From the NCBI RefSeq assembly GCF_007830595.1, contig NZ_VLLD01000003.1: a DNA stretch of 64,000 nucleotides. The stretch is one strand, 5' to 3'. The DNA comes from Treponema_B putidum (GTDB lineage Bacteria; Spirochaetota; Spirochaetia; Treponematales; Treponemataceae). A program made the translations under genes and the position numbers. The notes beneath the pieces are model-generated. The model did not search any database. It was not told the DNA's origin and saw only the letters and a program-made list of their open reading frames with translations. Below, piece after piece: positions 9,919 to 17,306 of this stretch. Each line of letters starts with the position of its first letter. The first letter of the stretch is position 1.

Positions 9919-11370
9919 TTACCCCTTAATCTTAGCGCACATTATTGTAATGTCATCCCTCATAGGCTGATCACCGGTATGAGCATAGGCCATATTTACA
10001 ATATTTTCTACAATATCTTTTGCACTACCTTGAGCAAAAGATTTTATAGAGTCTATATATGTCTCCGTTTCACTTAATTCAACACCGGCATGATTCATAG
10101 CTTCAGGAATACCATCTGTCATCATCAAAATTACATCACCTCGATAAAGAGGCCTTTCTTTAACTTCTATTTTATCAAAATCAATAATCCCGACAATACT
10201 GCACGTAGACTCAAGTATCTTTACCTTGTATCCGTCGGGTGCTTCCGTAAGAATCATTGGGTCTTCCATTGAAGCATTAACATATTTTATCGTCATTTTT
10301 TCAGTGTCAATCAAGCCTAAAAATAAAACCGTATATTTATCCAAAAGTCCCATTCTTTTTATTGCACTATCGACTGCAAGAACAAGGCCGGAAAGGTCTT
10401 CTTTATTTTTTGCTATCTTAATTGTATTTACCACGACACCCATAACCAATGCAGCTGAAAGTCCCTTACCGGAAACATCTCCTACAATTAAAAGGGTCTT
10501 ATGCTCATCAACTTTTATAGCATCATAATAGTCACCTGAAACATTTACAAGAGGTTTAAAATAAGAAGCAATTTCAAGCATAGGCATATCAGGCAGTTGC
10601 TGAGGCAAGAAAGCCCTCTGCGTACTAGCAACCATGTCCCATTCTTGGCTTAACTCCGAAAAATATAAAAGTTGTTCAAGAGTAGAAACCCTGTTTTGAT
10701 AACTCACAAATTCCGAAAACATTGTATTAAAAATTTCGGGTTCTACTTCATTAAAGTATCCGCAAATAACAAAAAAATGAATATCTTTTAAAATTACGGC
10801 AGCGATGCGGGCTTTTTTAATTTTGCATTTTTGCATATCGGCATTAAAAAAATAAACCCCGGGTTTATACTCTGCCGTGATTTCATGGAGGGAAGTAAAT
10901 GTTTCGGGGGAAGAAACAAACCTTGAGCTGCTGTTATATAAAACAATATTTTCTTTGGGATCTATGAGCATTACAGAGCAATCACCGGAATACTCAAGTT
11001 CATTTTGTGCGGCTTCTATCAGGTTTTCGAGAGTATAGCAGAATCTCATCTTCTCCAAAAAACCGTCAAATATTTTATTTTTAGGTCTATCGTATTCTTT
11101 ATTTTCTACTGTTTTATAAAAACTTCGCAAAAGATAATCCGTAAAGATTGCAACAATTACAAAAACCAAAGCTCCTATAATAAAACGGTGCACTTGAGTT
11201 ATTTCAGGAATCCTTGCTAATCGGCTTAAAGCCAAAGTCATATCATTCGCCGAGTAAAATTTACCTAAAAACAAAAACCTTGGGCTTACAAATATCATAA
11301 AAAGAGCAAAAACGCTGCCCATTGCAAAGCTTATCAGAATATTTGAAAGCAATTTTCGTAATTTAATCAT
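9919..11370 (-). CDS. SpoIIE-family protein phosphatase with two membrane helices
   Basis: 483 residues: two N-terminal membrane segments (about residues 12-34 and 62-84), a middle region resembling a degenerate GAF domain, and a complete PP2C/SpoIIE domain with 'SGDYYDAI', 'VGDVSGKGLSAAL', 'MMTDGIPEA' and 'RDDITIMC'. It is the first gene of the set. Two membrane phosphatases in tandem ahead of one STAS protein implies two inputs converging on one target. GAGAGG lies ahead of the ATG. Confidence 0.92.
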   Translation of the reverse strand: MIKLRKLLSNILISFAMGSVFALFMIFVSPRFLFLGKFYSANDMTLALSRLARIPEITQVHRFIIGALVFVIVAIFTDYLLRSFYKTVENKEYDRPKNKIFDGFLEKMRFCYTLENLIEAAQNELEYSGDCSVMLIDPKENIVLYNSSSRFVSSPETFTSLHEITAEYKPGVYFFNADMQKCKIKKARIAAVILKDIHFFVICGYFNEVEPEIFNTMFSEFVSYQNRVSTLEQLLYFSELSQEWDMVASTQRAFLPQQLPDMPMLEIASYFKPLVNVSGDYYDAIKVDEHKTLLIVGDVSGKGLSAALVMGVVVNTIKIAKNKEDLSGLVLAVDSAIKRMGLLDKYTVLFLGLIDTEKMTIKYVNASMEDPMILTEAPDGYKVKILESTCSIVGIIDFDKIEVKERPLYRGDVILMMTDGIPEAMNHAGVELSETETYIDSIKSFAQGSAKDIVENIVNMAYAHTGDQPMRDDITIMCAKIKG

Positions 11371-11393
11371 TATGACCTCTCAGCTTAGGAGAT

Positions 11394-11422
11394 ATTATAC
11401 CATAAAACAAAATAAAGATAAA
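11394..11422 (-). promoter_or_regulatory. sigma70-like promoter of the SpoIIE-STAS operon
   Basis: On the minus strand a perfect TATAAT (11399-11394) lies about 24 nt before the ATG at 11370. The -35 candidate is weak (TTTATC, 17-nt spacer). No strong terminator separates it from the upstream dnaJ gene. Confidence 0.5.
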
Positions 11423-11449
11423 GCCTAAATTAAAAAAGCCTATCAAATT

Positions 11450-12586
11450 TTAGGGTAAATCTTTTAAAGGGATAAGGTTAGGATTTTCATTTTCGCCTTC
11501 CAGTGCCGAAATTTCCTGCAAAAGTTTTTTTGAATTTGATGACAATTTTGAAGGAATTTGCACTTGAATTTGAATGTATAAGTCTCCCTTTCGGCCTATC
11601 CCTGTAGGAACGCCTTCACCTCGAATCCTTAACAGTTTTCCATTCTGTGTCCCGGCCGGGATTTTAAGTTTTAAGGTTTTATCGTCGAGAGATTTGATGT
11701 TTATTTCTCCTCCTAAAGCCGCTTGAGTCATTGAGATGGGAACAGCACAGTAGAGGTCTATTCCGTTCCGTTCAAAATAAGGATGAGCTTGAACAAAGAT
11801 AAAGACAAAGAGATCTCCATAGTCTCCTCCGGCTTGGCCTGCATTTCCTTGACTGGGAATAGTAATCCGTTTTCCGTTTTCTACACCGGCGGGAATGGTA
11901 ACTATTATGCGCTGCTTTTTGCGTTCCAGGCCGCTTCCTCCGCATTTTTTACACGGCTTTTCGATTATGGAGCCTTCGCCGCCGCAGGTAGGACATGGTC
12001 TCGATATAGAAAAGAAACCTGTACTTTGACGCACTTGTCCGGTACCCTTACAGTCGGGGCACATTTTTTTTGAACTTCCGCTTTCGCTTCCGGTTCCGTG
12101 ACATTCGGAACATTTTTCATTACGGGTATAGCTTAACTCGGCCTTTTTACCATAAACGGCATCAACAAAAGATATTTGAAGATCATAACGAAGGTTGGAA
12201 CCGCGGATCGGCCCTGCATGACGGCCTGAAAAACCTGATGAATGAGCAAAGCCTCCTCCAAAAAGATTTTCAAAAATATCCGAAAAATTACCTCCGAAGA
12301 TATCTTCAAAGCCTTGGAAGGCCGAAGGATCAAAGCCTCCCCCTCCGGACATTCCATCTACACCGGCATGTCCGTACTGGTCATACATGCTGCGTTTTTT
12401 TTCGTCGATAAGAATTTCATAAGCTTCCGTAGCTTCTTTAAACTTTTCTTCAGCAACCTTGTCCCCTTGGTTTTTATCGGGATGATATTTGATTGCTAAT
12501 TTTCGATATGCTTTTTTTATGTCATCGTTTGAGGCTTTTTTATCTACGCCCAAAACCTCATAATAATCTCTTTTAGATGCCGGCAC
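11450..12586 (-). CDS. dnaJ: chaperone protein DnaJ
   Basis: Co-chaperone that hands unfolded protein to DnaK and stimulates its ATPase. 378 residues: J domain with the HPD motif ('KYHPDKNQ'), Gly/Phe-rich linker, four CxxCxGxG zinc repeats (CSECHGTG, CPDCKGTG, CPTCGGEG, CKKCGGSG) and the C-terminal substrate domain. The frame is open to 12622, but the GTG at 12586 is chosen: GGGAG lies at good spacing and the protein then starts right at the J domain (PASKRDYYEVLG). Third gene of grpE-dnaK-dnaJ. Confidence 0.97.
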   Translation of the reverse strand: MPASKRDYYEVLGVDKKASNDDIKKAYRKLAIKYHPDKNQGDKVAEEKFKEATEAYEILIDEKKRSMYDQYGHAGVDGMSGGGGFDPSAFQGFEDIFGGNFSDIFENLFGGGFAHSSGFSGRHAGPIRGSNLRYDLQISFVDAVYGKKAELSYTRNEKCSECHGTGSESGSSKKMCPDCKGTGQVRQSTGFFSISRPCPTCGGEGSIIEKPCKKCGGSGLERKKQRIIVTIPAGVENGKRITIPSQGNAGQAGGDYGDLFVFIFVQAHPYFERNGIDLYCAVPISMTQAALGGEINIKSLDDKTLKLKIPAGTQNGKLLRIRGEGVPTGIGRKGDLYIQIQVQIPSKLSSNSKKLLQEISALEGENENPNLIPLKDLP

Positions 12587-12614
12587 TAAAAACTCCCAAT
12601 ATAAAAATGGCGAG

Positions 12615-12653
12615 TTTTTCATAAGCCTTTACAGAAAAACGGCTTATGAAAAA
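12615..12653 (-). other. 13-bp perfect stem-loop between dnaK and dnaJ
   Basis: TTTTTCATAAGCC at 12615-12627 and GGCTTATGAAAAA at 12641-12653 pair perfectly around a 13-nt loop. T and A runs are inside the stem rather than after it, so this is not a standard terminator on either strand. It lies 29 nt ahead of the dnaJ start and could set mRNA processing or a lower level of dnaJ than dnaK. Confidence 0.6.
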
Positions 12654-12681
12654 CATCGCAAATAAGATTAAGTCTTAAAAT

Positions 12682-14625
12682 TTATTTATCATTATCATCA
12701 TTTACGACTTCATAGTCAACATCATCGGCTGTTCCGGTTTTATGACCTGAAGTACCGTAATTGGTTCCTCCCTGCTGGGCTCCTTGAAAACTGCCGGCGT
12801 TAGGATCGGCACCAGCTTGAGCTCCCTGCTGCTTGTACATTTCTTCTGCAATTTTATAAGCGGCTTGTTGGAGACTTTCGGTCTTTGCCTTGATGTCCGC
12901 AGTATTATCTGAATTAAGGGACTGTCTCAAGTCCGCTATTGCAGCTTCAATTTTTTGCTTATCGGCAGCTCCTATTTTGTCTCCCATTTCTTTGAGGGTC
13001 TTTTCGGTTTGATAAATAAGAGAGTCGGCATTATTTTTTACTTCAACCTTTTCTCTTTCCAGTTTATCATTTTCTGCATTGGCTTCAGCTTCTTTTACCA
13101 TTCTGTCGATTTCGCTCTCGCTTAAGCCGCTTGAGCTTTCGATGCGGATGTGCTGTTCTTTTCCGGTTCCGAGGTCTTTTGCCGAAACGTGCACAATACC
13201 GTTTGCGTCAATATCAAACGTAACTTCAATCTGCGGAACTCCGCGCGGTGCCGGAGGAATGCCTACGAGGTCAAAATTGCCGAGGGTTCTGTTTTGGCTG
13301 GCCATACCCCGTTCTCCCTGCAATACATGGATAGAAACGGCAGTTTGTCCGTCAGCGGCTGTAGAGAATACCTGACTCTTTCTTGTCGGGATCGTAGTAT
13401 TTCGGTTGATAAGAGGTGTAAATACGCCTCCCATAGTTTCAATACCTAAAGAAAGAGGAGTAACGTCCAAGAGAAGAACGTCCTTAACATCTCCGCCCAA
13501 AATACCGCCCTGAATAGCGGCACCCATTGCTACGGCTTCATCGGGGTTTACGCTCTTAGAGCCTTCTTTTCCGAAAATTTCCTTTATAATCTGCAAAATT
13601 TTAGGCATTCGAGTTGAACCGCCGACCAAAAGAATTTCATCGATTTTATCGGGGGTGATACCCGCATCTTTTAAGGCCTTTCTGCAAGGCTCCTTTGTTC
13701 TTTCAAATAGGTCTTCAGTCATTTGCTCAAACTTAGCCCTGGATAAGCTCTTTTGTAAGTGCTTAGGTCCGTTTGCATCGGCTGTAATAAAAGGAAGATT
13801 TATATCTGTGTTTGCAACCGAAGAAAGCTCAATCTTTGCCTTTTCAGCGGCTTCACGCAAGCGCTGTAAGGCCATTCTGTCTTTAGACAGGTCAATTCCG
13901 GTATCTTTTTTAAACTCATCAACCAGCCAGTTTACTATTCTGTTATCAAAGTCGTCACCGCCAAGGTGAGTATCTCCGTTTGTTGATTTTACTTCAAAAA
14001 CTCCGTCACCCAATTCTAGGATAGAAATATCGAAGGTTCCTCCTCCAAGGTCATATACGGCGATTGTTTTTTCTTTTTTAGAATCCTTGTTAAAACCGAA
14101 GGCCAAGGAAGCGGCTGTCGGCTCGTTTATGATTCGCTTTACTTCCAAGCCGGCAATCTTTCCGGCATCCTTTGTTGCCTGTCTTTGAGCATCATTAAAA
14201 TAAGCCGGAACGGTTATAACGGCTTCGGTTACACTTTCGCCCAGATAGTCCTCGGCTGTTTTTTTCATTTTTTGTAGAATAAAGGCGGAAATTTCCTGTG
14301 TGGAATAAAGTTTTCCGTCAATGTCGATTCTTACATCTTCCCCCTGAGGTACGATTTTGTAAGGAACACGCTTTAACTCGTCTGTAAGCTCGCTGTATCG
14401 GTGACCGATAAAGCGCTTTACCGAATAAACGGTTCTTTCAGGGTTGGTAATCATTTGGTTTTTTGCAGGCTGGCCTACAACCCTTTCATCTTTTGAGGTA
14501 AAGCCTACAATGGACGGAGTCGTTCTTCCGCCTTCAGAGTTCGGTATAACGACGGGCTCGCCGCCTTCCATTACCGATACACAAGAGTTTGTTGTTCCTA
14601 AGTCAATTCCAATAATTTTTCCCAT
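12682..14625 (-). CDS. dnaK: molecular chaperone DnaK (Hsp70)
   Basis: ATP-dependent chaperone, 647 residues, full length. It opens with 'GIDLGTTNSCVSV' and has 'DLGGGTFDISIL', 'VGGSTRMPKI' and the linker 'DVLLLDVTPLSLG', then the substrate domain and a Gly/Gln-rich lid tail ending in acidic residues. A TTG codon two residues earlier is in frame, but AGGAG is too close to it and correctly placed for the ATG at 14625. Middle gene of the heat-shock operon. Confidence 0.98.
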   Translation of the reverse strand: MGKIIGIDLGTTNSCVSVMEGGEPVVIPNSEGGRTTPSIVGFTSKDERVVGQPAKNQMITNPERTVYSVKRFIGHRYSELTDELKRVPYKIVPQGEDVRIDIDGKLYSTQEISAFILQKMKKTAEDYLGESVTEAVITVPAYFNDAQRQATKDAGKIAGLEVKRIINEPTAASLAFGFNKDSKKEKTIAVYDLGGGTFDISILELGDGVFEVKSTNGDTHLGGDDFDNRIVNWLVDEFKKDTGIDLSKDRMALQRLREAAEKAKIELSSVANTDINLPFITADANGPKHLQKSLSRAKFEQMTEDLFERTKEPCRKALKDAGITPDKIDEILLVGGSTRMPKILQIIKEIFGKEGSKSVNPDEAVAMGAAIQGGILGGDVKDVLLLDVTPLSLGIETMGGVFTPLINRNTTIPTRKSQVFSTAADGQTAVSIHVLQGERGMASQNRTLGNFDLVGIPPAPRGVPQIEVTFDIDANGIVHVSAKDLGTGKEQHIRIESSSGLSESEIDRMVKEAEANAENDKLEREKVEVKNNADSLIYQTEKTLKEMGDKIGAADKQKIEAAIADLRQSLNSDNTADIKAKTESLQQAAYKIAEEMYKQQGAQAGADPNAGSFQGAQQGGTNYGTSGHKTGTADDVDYEVVNDDNDK

Positions 14626-14644
14626 TTTCAATATCTCCTATAAG

Positions 14645-15391
14645 CTAATTTTCGTTTTTTTTATCGGCGGCTTCGCTTTCTTCCGCCTTTTTTTCATCCT
14701 GCTTTTCGGCAGGCATTAGTACCATTACCTTGGAGTGACGAATCACTCTTTCTTTTAGTTTGTAGCCTTTTTGAAGCTCTTCTCCTACAACAGCCTCTTT
14801 TACATCCGGAGACTGAATCATTGAAACGGCTTCGTGAAGGTTGGGGTCGAAGGCTTCTCCCTTTGCGGGATAATAGCTAAGCCCGTACTTTGAGCTCAGC
14901 ATAGAAACCATTTGATTTTTTATCATTACAACGCCTTCAACAAAGGCATTGTTTGAGGCCTCTCCGCCTTGAGTTTTGCCGGCATCAATAGCCCTGTCAA
15001 AATCATCGAGCACCTGTACGAGATCCAAAAGCAGATTGCTGTTTGCGTAGTCTATAGCTTCCTGCTTTTCCCTAATCATACGCTTGCGGTAGTTTTCAAA
15101 ATCCGCAGCCTTGCGCAAATACTGATCCTGCCAGTCCCTGCATTTAGCTTCCAGTTCTTCAATTTTTTTTGTACATTCCAAAGCGGCATCATCTTTTTCT
15201 TTGTTTTTGTTATCAGTAGAATTGTTATGCTCTGCTTTGTCTTCTTGCGGGGTTTCTTTTGGCGCTTCGCAACCGCATCCGGCTCCTTGTTCATCTTTCA
15301 CCGCAGACTCATCTTTCGGCTGAAGGTCCTTTTCAAGTTCCTCCTTAGCAGCCTCTTTTTTGTCGGCATGTTTTTCATGATTCTTCTTCAT
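14645..15391 (-). CDS. grpE: nucleotide exchange factor GrpE
   Basis: Releases ADP from DnaK. 248 residues; the conserved core starts near residue 75 ('KKIEELEAKCRDWQDQYLRK') with the classic 'ADFENYRKR' and the C-terminal beta domain ('YGLSYYPAKGEAFDPNLHEA'). The N-terminal 70 residues and the C-terminal tail are unusually charged and low in complexity. GGAG precedes the ATG. No hrcA gene adjoins it. Confidence 0.96.
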   Translation of the reverse strand: MKKNHEKHADKKEAAKEELEKDLQPKDESAVKDEQGAGCGCEAPKETPQEDKAEHNNSTDNKNKEKDDAALECTKKIEELEAKCRDWQDQYLRKAADFENYRKRMIREKQEAIDYANSNLLLDLVQVLDDFDRAIDAGKTQGGEASNNAFVEGVVMIKNQMVSMLSSKYGLSYYPAKGEAFDPNLHEAVSMIQSPDVKEAVVGEELQKGYKLKERVIRHSKVMVLMPAEKQDEKKAEESEAADKKNEN

Positions 15392-15422
15392 TTGAACTCC
15401 AACTATAACTTTATCTTATAAG

Positions 15423-15451
15423 AAGATACTAATATAAAAAAAAAGGGTCAA
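15423..15451 (-). promoter_or_regulatory. sigma70 promoter of grpE-dnaK-dnaJ
   Basis: TTGACC (15451-15446), a 17-nt spacer and TATCTT (15428-15423) on the minus strand, giving a leader of about 25 nt before the grpE ATG. I see no CIRCE-type inverted repeat (TTAGCACTC) here. Confidence 0.7.
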
Positions 15452-15515
15452 GAGTTTTTGAAAAATCGTGATAGAAAATTTACAAAATATTGCGGTATTG
15501 GAGGTTACCATATAT

Positions 15516-15552
15516 AAAAAACGCCGGTTATTCCCGCATAAGAATAACCGGC
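15516..15552 (-). terminator. intrinsic terminator downstream of the template-repeat region
   Basis: GCCGGTTATTC / GAATAACCGGC form a perfect 11-bp stem (15523-15533 with 15542-15552) around an 8-nt loop. On the minus strand it is followed by TTTTTT (15521-15516). It lies 40 nt past the 141-bp template repeat and before the grpE promoter, so it ends minus-strand transcription of the lipoprotein island or of a short template RNA. Confidence 0.85.
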
Positions 15553-15591
15553 ATTAAAAAGTTTAAGGATGTACATTTTTAAGAGGCTCAA

Positions 15592-15732
15592 GGGCAGACA
15601 AGCCAGGCGGAAGCCAAGATTGTTGTTCCTGTTGTCAGGACTGTTGTTGTTCCGTTTGCCTACAGTGCAGTTGTTCGCGTTGTTGTTCCAGCTGCCGCCG
15701 CGTTTAACACGGTTAGTACCCGACGCACCACC
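15592..15732 (-). repeat. candidate DGR template repeat (TR)
   Basis: 141-bp copy of the variable C-terminal segment of the neighbouring lipoproteins, not joined to any lipoprotein reading frame. On the minus strand the would-be variable codons are almost all AAC (for example SWNNNANNC, then RNNN, then DNRNNN), the hallmark of a TR, because AAC substituted at its adenines cannot give a stop codon. Aligned without gaps, VR-A differs at about 17 sites and VR-B at about 20; all are TR adenines on this strand. Homology starts abruptly at GGTGGTGCGTCGGGTAC and ends at GTCTGCCC. There is no stop codon at the end of the homology, unlike the real genes. The order VR gene then TR, same strand, matches known DGRs, but no reverse transcriptase follows. 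Confidence 0.85.
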
Positions 15733-15761
15733 TTATAAAGTCCATACCGTTTTTTACTCAA
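15732..15761 (-). promoter_or_regulatory. possible promoter for a template RNA
   Basis: TTGAGT (15761-15756), an 18-nt spacer and TATAAG (15737-15732) directly abut the template repeat on the minus strand. A transcript from here would begin just inside the repeat and end at the hairpin at 15516-15552, giving a stand-alone RNA of roughly 200 nt. This is inference from motif position only. Confidence 0.35.
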
Positions 15762-15770
15762 AAATTTTCG

Positions 15771-15910
15771 AGCCGCTAAAGCGGCTGACACAGTGCAGTT
15801 TTATTTTCAAAAATACACTGCACCACAAAACACATTTTGCCTATTCGGTTTCACTGCTTCGGGCGGCTTACGCTGCGCCCTCAGCTGCTCAACCTCTCCG
15901 GCAAAATGTG
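15771..15910 (-). repeat. nested inverted repeats 3' of VR-A
   Basis: The stretch between VR-A and the template repeat holds no gene but is full of palindromes. CACATTTTGC (15831-15840) pairs with GCAAAATGTG (15901-15910), enclosing a smaller stem GGGCG/CGCCC (15861-15880). AGCCGCT/AGCGGCT lies at 15771-15786. The outer repeat begins 8 nt past the VR-A homology, the place where DGR targets carry a hairpin or cruciform needed for retrohoming. Confidence 0.6.
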
Positions 15911-15915
15911 TGAAC

Positions 15916-17051
15916 TTAGGGCAGACAAGCCAGGCGGAAGCCAAGATTGTCGTCCCCGTTGCCAGGACTGTAGTAGTCCCGCCTGCCTACAGTGCAGAAG
16001 CTCGCGCTGAGGCTCCAGCTGCCGCCGCGTTTAACACGGTCAGTACCCGACGCACCACCCTGAGGATCGGTAACAATACCGCCTTGCATATAAGCAGCAT
16101 CGTTTGATGCAGGGTCATCCTTATACCAATCAAAACACCATTCCCAGACATTACCGCTCATATCGTGTAAGCCAANNNNNNNNNNTCGTGTAAGCCAAGT
16201 GCATTCGCTCTCTTTTTTCCTACAGGATGAGTTTTTCCTCCTGAATTACCACTATACCACGCAACCTCTCCTGTTTCCGCAGCATCATTCCAGTCAGCTT
16301 TCGCTCCGCTTGCACTGTTTAATTTGATAAGGTATACATCGCCGTATTGTGCCGCATTTGTTTTATCGCTTCCCTGCCAACGGGCTGCATATTCCCACTC
16401 AGCTTCAGTAGGAAGTCTAAAGCCTTTTTTACTCATATCGGCATAAGCGGCATCGCAAGAAGCTGTATCAGTCGCATTTTTTAATACCGCAATATCGATT
16501 TTGCTTTTGCGGTATACGCATTCTCCCTCGCCCATCGTCTTTGCTGTATACGCATTACACCACACAATGCAGTCCCGCCAGCTTATAGTCGTTACAGGCT
16601 CTTTTTTTCCTGCTTCTGTGGGAGCGGCTCCTTCGGTTCCGTTATTGCCTTCTTTTCCCTTATTAGCAAAGGTGTAGCCATTACTTTCTGCCCATGTCAG
16701 TACCTCGTGCCATAACTCGTACGTTACCTCTGTTTTGCCCAGCTTGTAGGGGCTTAATTTCACCTTCCGGTCTTTAATAAATACGCCTTTCCTCCAAGCT
16801 TGATTTCCGGGTAAGGTGTAGTTAGGGTCAACGCCTGCAATGGTTGCCTCGGGAATTGCTACAAACTCGTATACAATTTCAGGGGGTGCAGGCGGCGTGG
16901 CACTGCCCGAACCGCTTCCGCCCGCATTATTCGGGCAGCCTGTAAAGACCAGTGCCAATATTGCGGCTAAGATGAGCGCCGCGGCTCTTTTCAGTGCACA
17001 GAGCCTGCCGCTTGAAGCGGCTGAGCTCTTGTTCAAATTTAATTTTATCAT
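15916..17051 (-). CDS. DGR-variable lipoprotein with FGE-sulfatase/C-type-lectin fold (copy A, interrupted by assembly gap)
   Basis: Predicted surface lipoprotein. N-terminal signal peptide ends in the lipobox 'LVFTGC' (Cys about residue 38), then a Gly/Ser linker, then a formylglycine-generating-enzyme (SUMF1) domain: 'GKTEVTYELWHEVL', 'PVTTISWRDCIVWCNAYT', 'GFRLPTEAEWEYAARW', 'MSGNVWEWCFDWY', ending in the variable segment 'RVKRGGSWSLSASFCTVG' ... 'LGFRLACLP'. Ten Ns at 16176-16185 break the frame. Both flanks carry the same 13 nt (TCGTGTAAGCCAA); merging them restores one frame of 370 residues, collinear with copy B (373). Start overlaps the stop of a 33-residue ORF (ATGA). The family fold is a ligand-binding scaffold in DGR proteins such as T. 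denticola TvpA; enzyme activity is not implied. Confidence 0.88.
15919..16059 (-). repeat. variable region VR-A
   Basis: Last 141 bp of lipoprotein copy A. It aligns without gaps to the template repeat at 15592-15732 with about 17 differences, every one at a template adenine on the coding strand (A to G, T or C). Its 3' end (LGFRLACLP) is identical to the template, so this VR is the closest match and the likely cis target. Confidence 0.85.
16176..16185. other. assembly gap (10 N), probably an unmerged 13-nt overlap
   Basis: The bases before and after the Ns are the same 13 nt, TCGTGTAAGCCAA. Copy B of the gene has this motif once at the equivalent place (near 18724-18736). Removing the Ns and one 13-nt copy (23 nt) restores the frame, so little or no sequence is likely to be missing. 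Confidence 0.85.
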
Positions 17052-17149
17052 ATATTTTCTCCTAAAAAATGATATGCTGTTTCAAGTCCGTCAGAACTGA
17101 TATCGACCATACCCTTCAAATTATCATCATAACTAAATGATCTAGTCAT
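17048..17149 (-). CDS. 33-residue ORF translationally coupled to lipoprotein copy A
   Basis: A strong AAGGAG stands 6 nt before an ATG that opens a 33-codon frame (MTRSFSYDDNLKGM...). Its TGA overlaps the lipoprotein start as ATGA. I recognise no family; it is soluble, acidic and lacks a signal peptide. Either a leader peptide that couples translation or the remains of an upstream gene. Copies B and C have no such ORF; each has its own ribosome site right before the ATG. Confidence 0.4.
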   Translation of the reverse strand: MTRSFSYDDNLKGMVDISSDGLETAYHFLGENI

Positions 17150-17219
17150 TTTTTCTCCTTCCGCATTATGCGAAGTGTACACGGAGGTACAACTGCTCAA
17201 CAGCCTTCCCGCTGCCGGC

Positions 17220-17296
17220 GCATTTTTTCGTCCCATAGGCTGCTTGCGGGCGGCTTACGCTGCGCCCGCTTCACCGCCTTGCGTACGAAAAAATGC
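17220..17296 (-). repeat. nested inverted repeats 3' of VR-C
   Basis: GCATTTTTTCG (17220-17230) pairs with CGAAAAAATGC (17286-17296). Inside is a GC-rich stem GCGGGCG (17246-17252) with CGCCCGC (17263-17269). It begins just after the stop codon of lipoprotein copy C. The inner GGCTTACGCTG loop is shared with the element after VR-A, so the two are related. It could be the DGR target hairpin, a transcription terminator, or both. Confidence 0.6.
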
Positions 17297-17306
17297 TGTG
17301 TAAACT

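Noticed and set aside
15400..15470. CIRCE operator ahead of grpE
   Set aside because: No TTAGCACTC/GAGTGCTAA inverted repeat in the leader or promoter.
15569..16107. Plus-strand frames across the template repeat and VR-A
   Set aside because: Antisense of the AAC-rich TR and lipoprotein end; low-complexity peptides without motifs.
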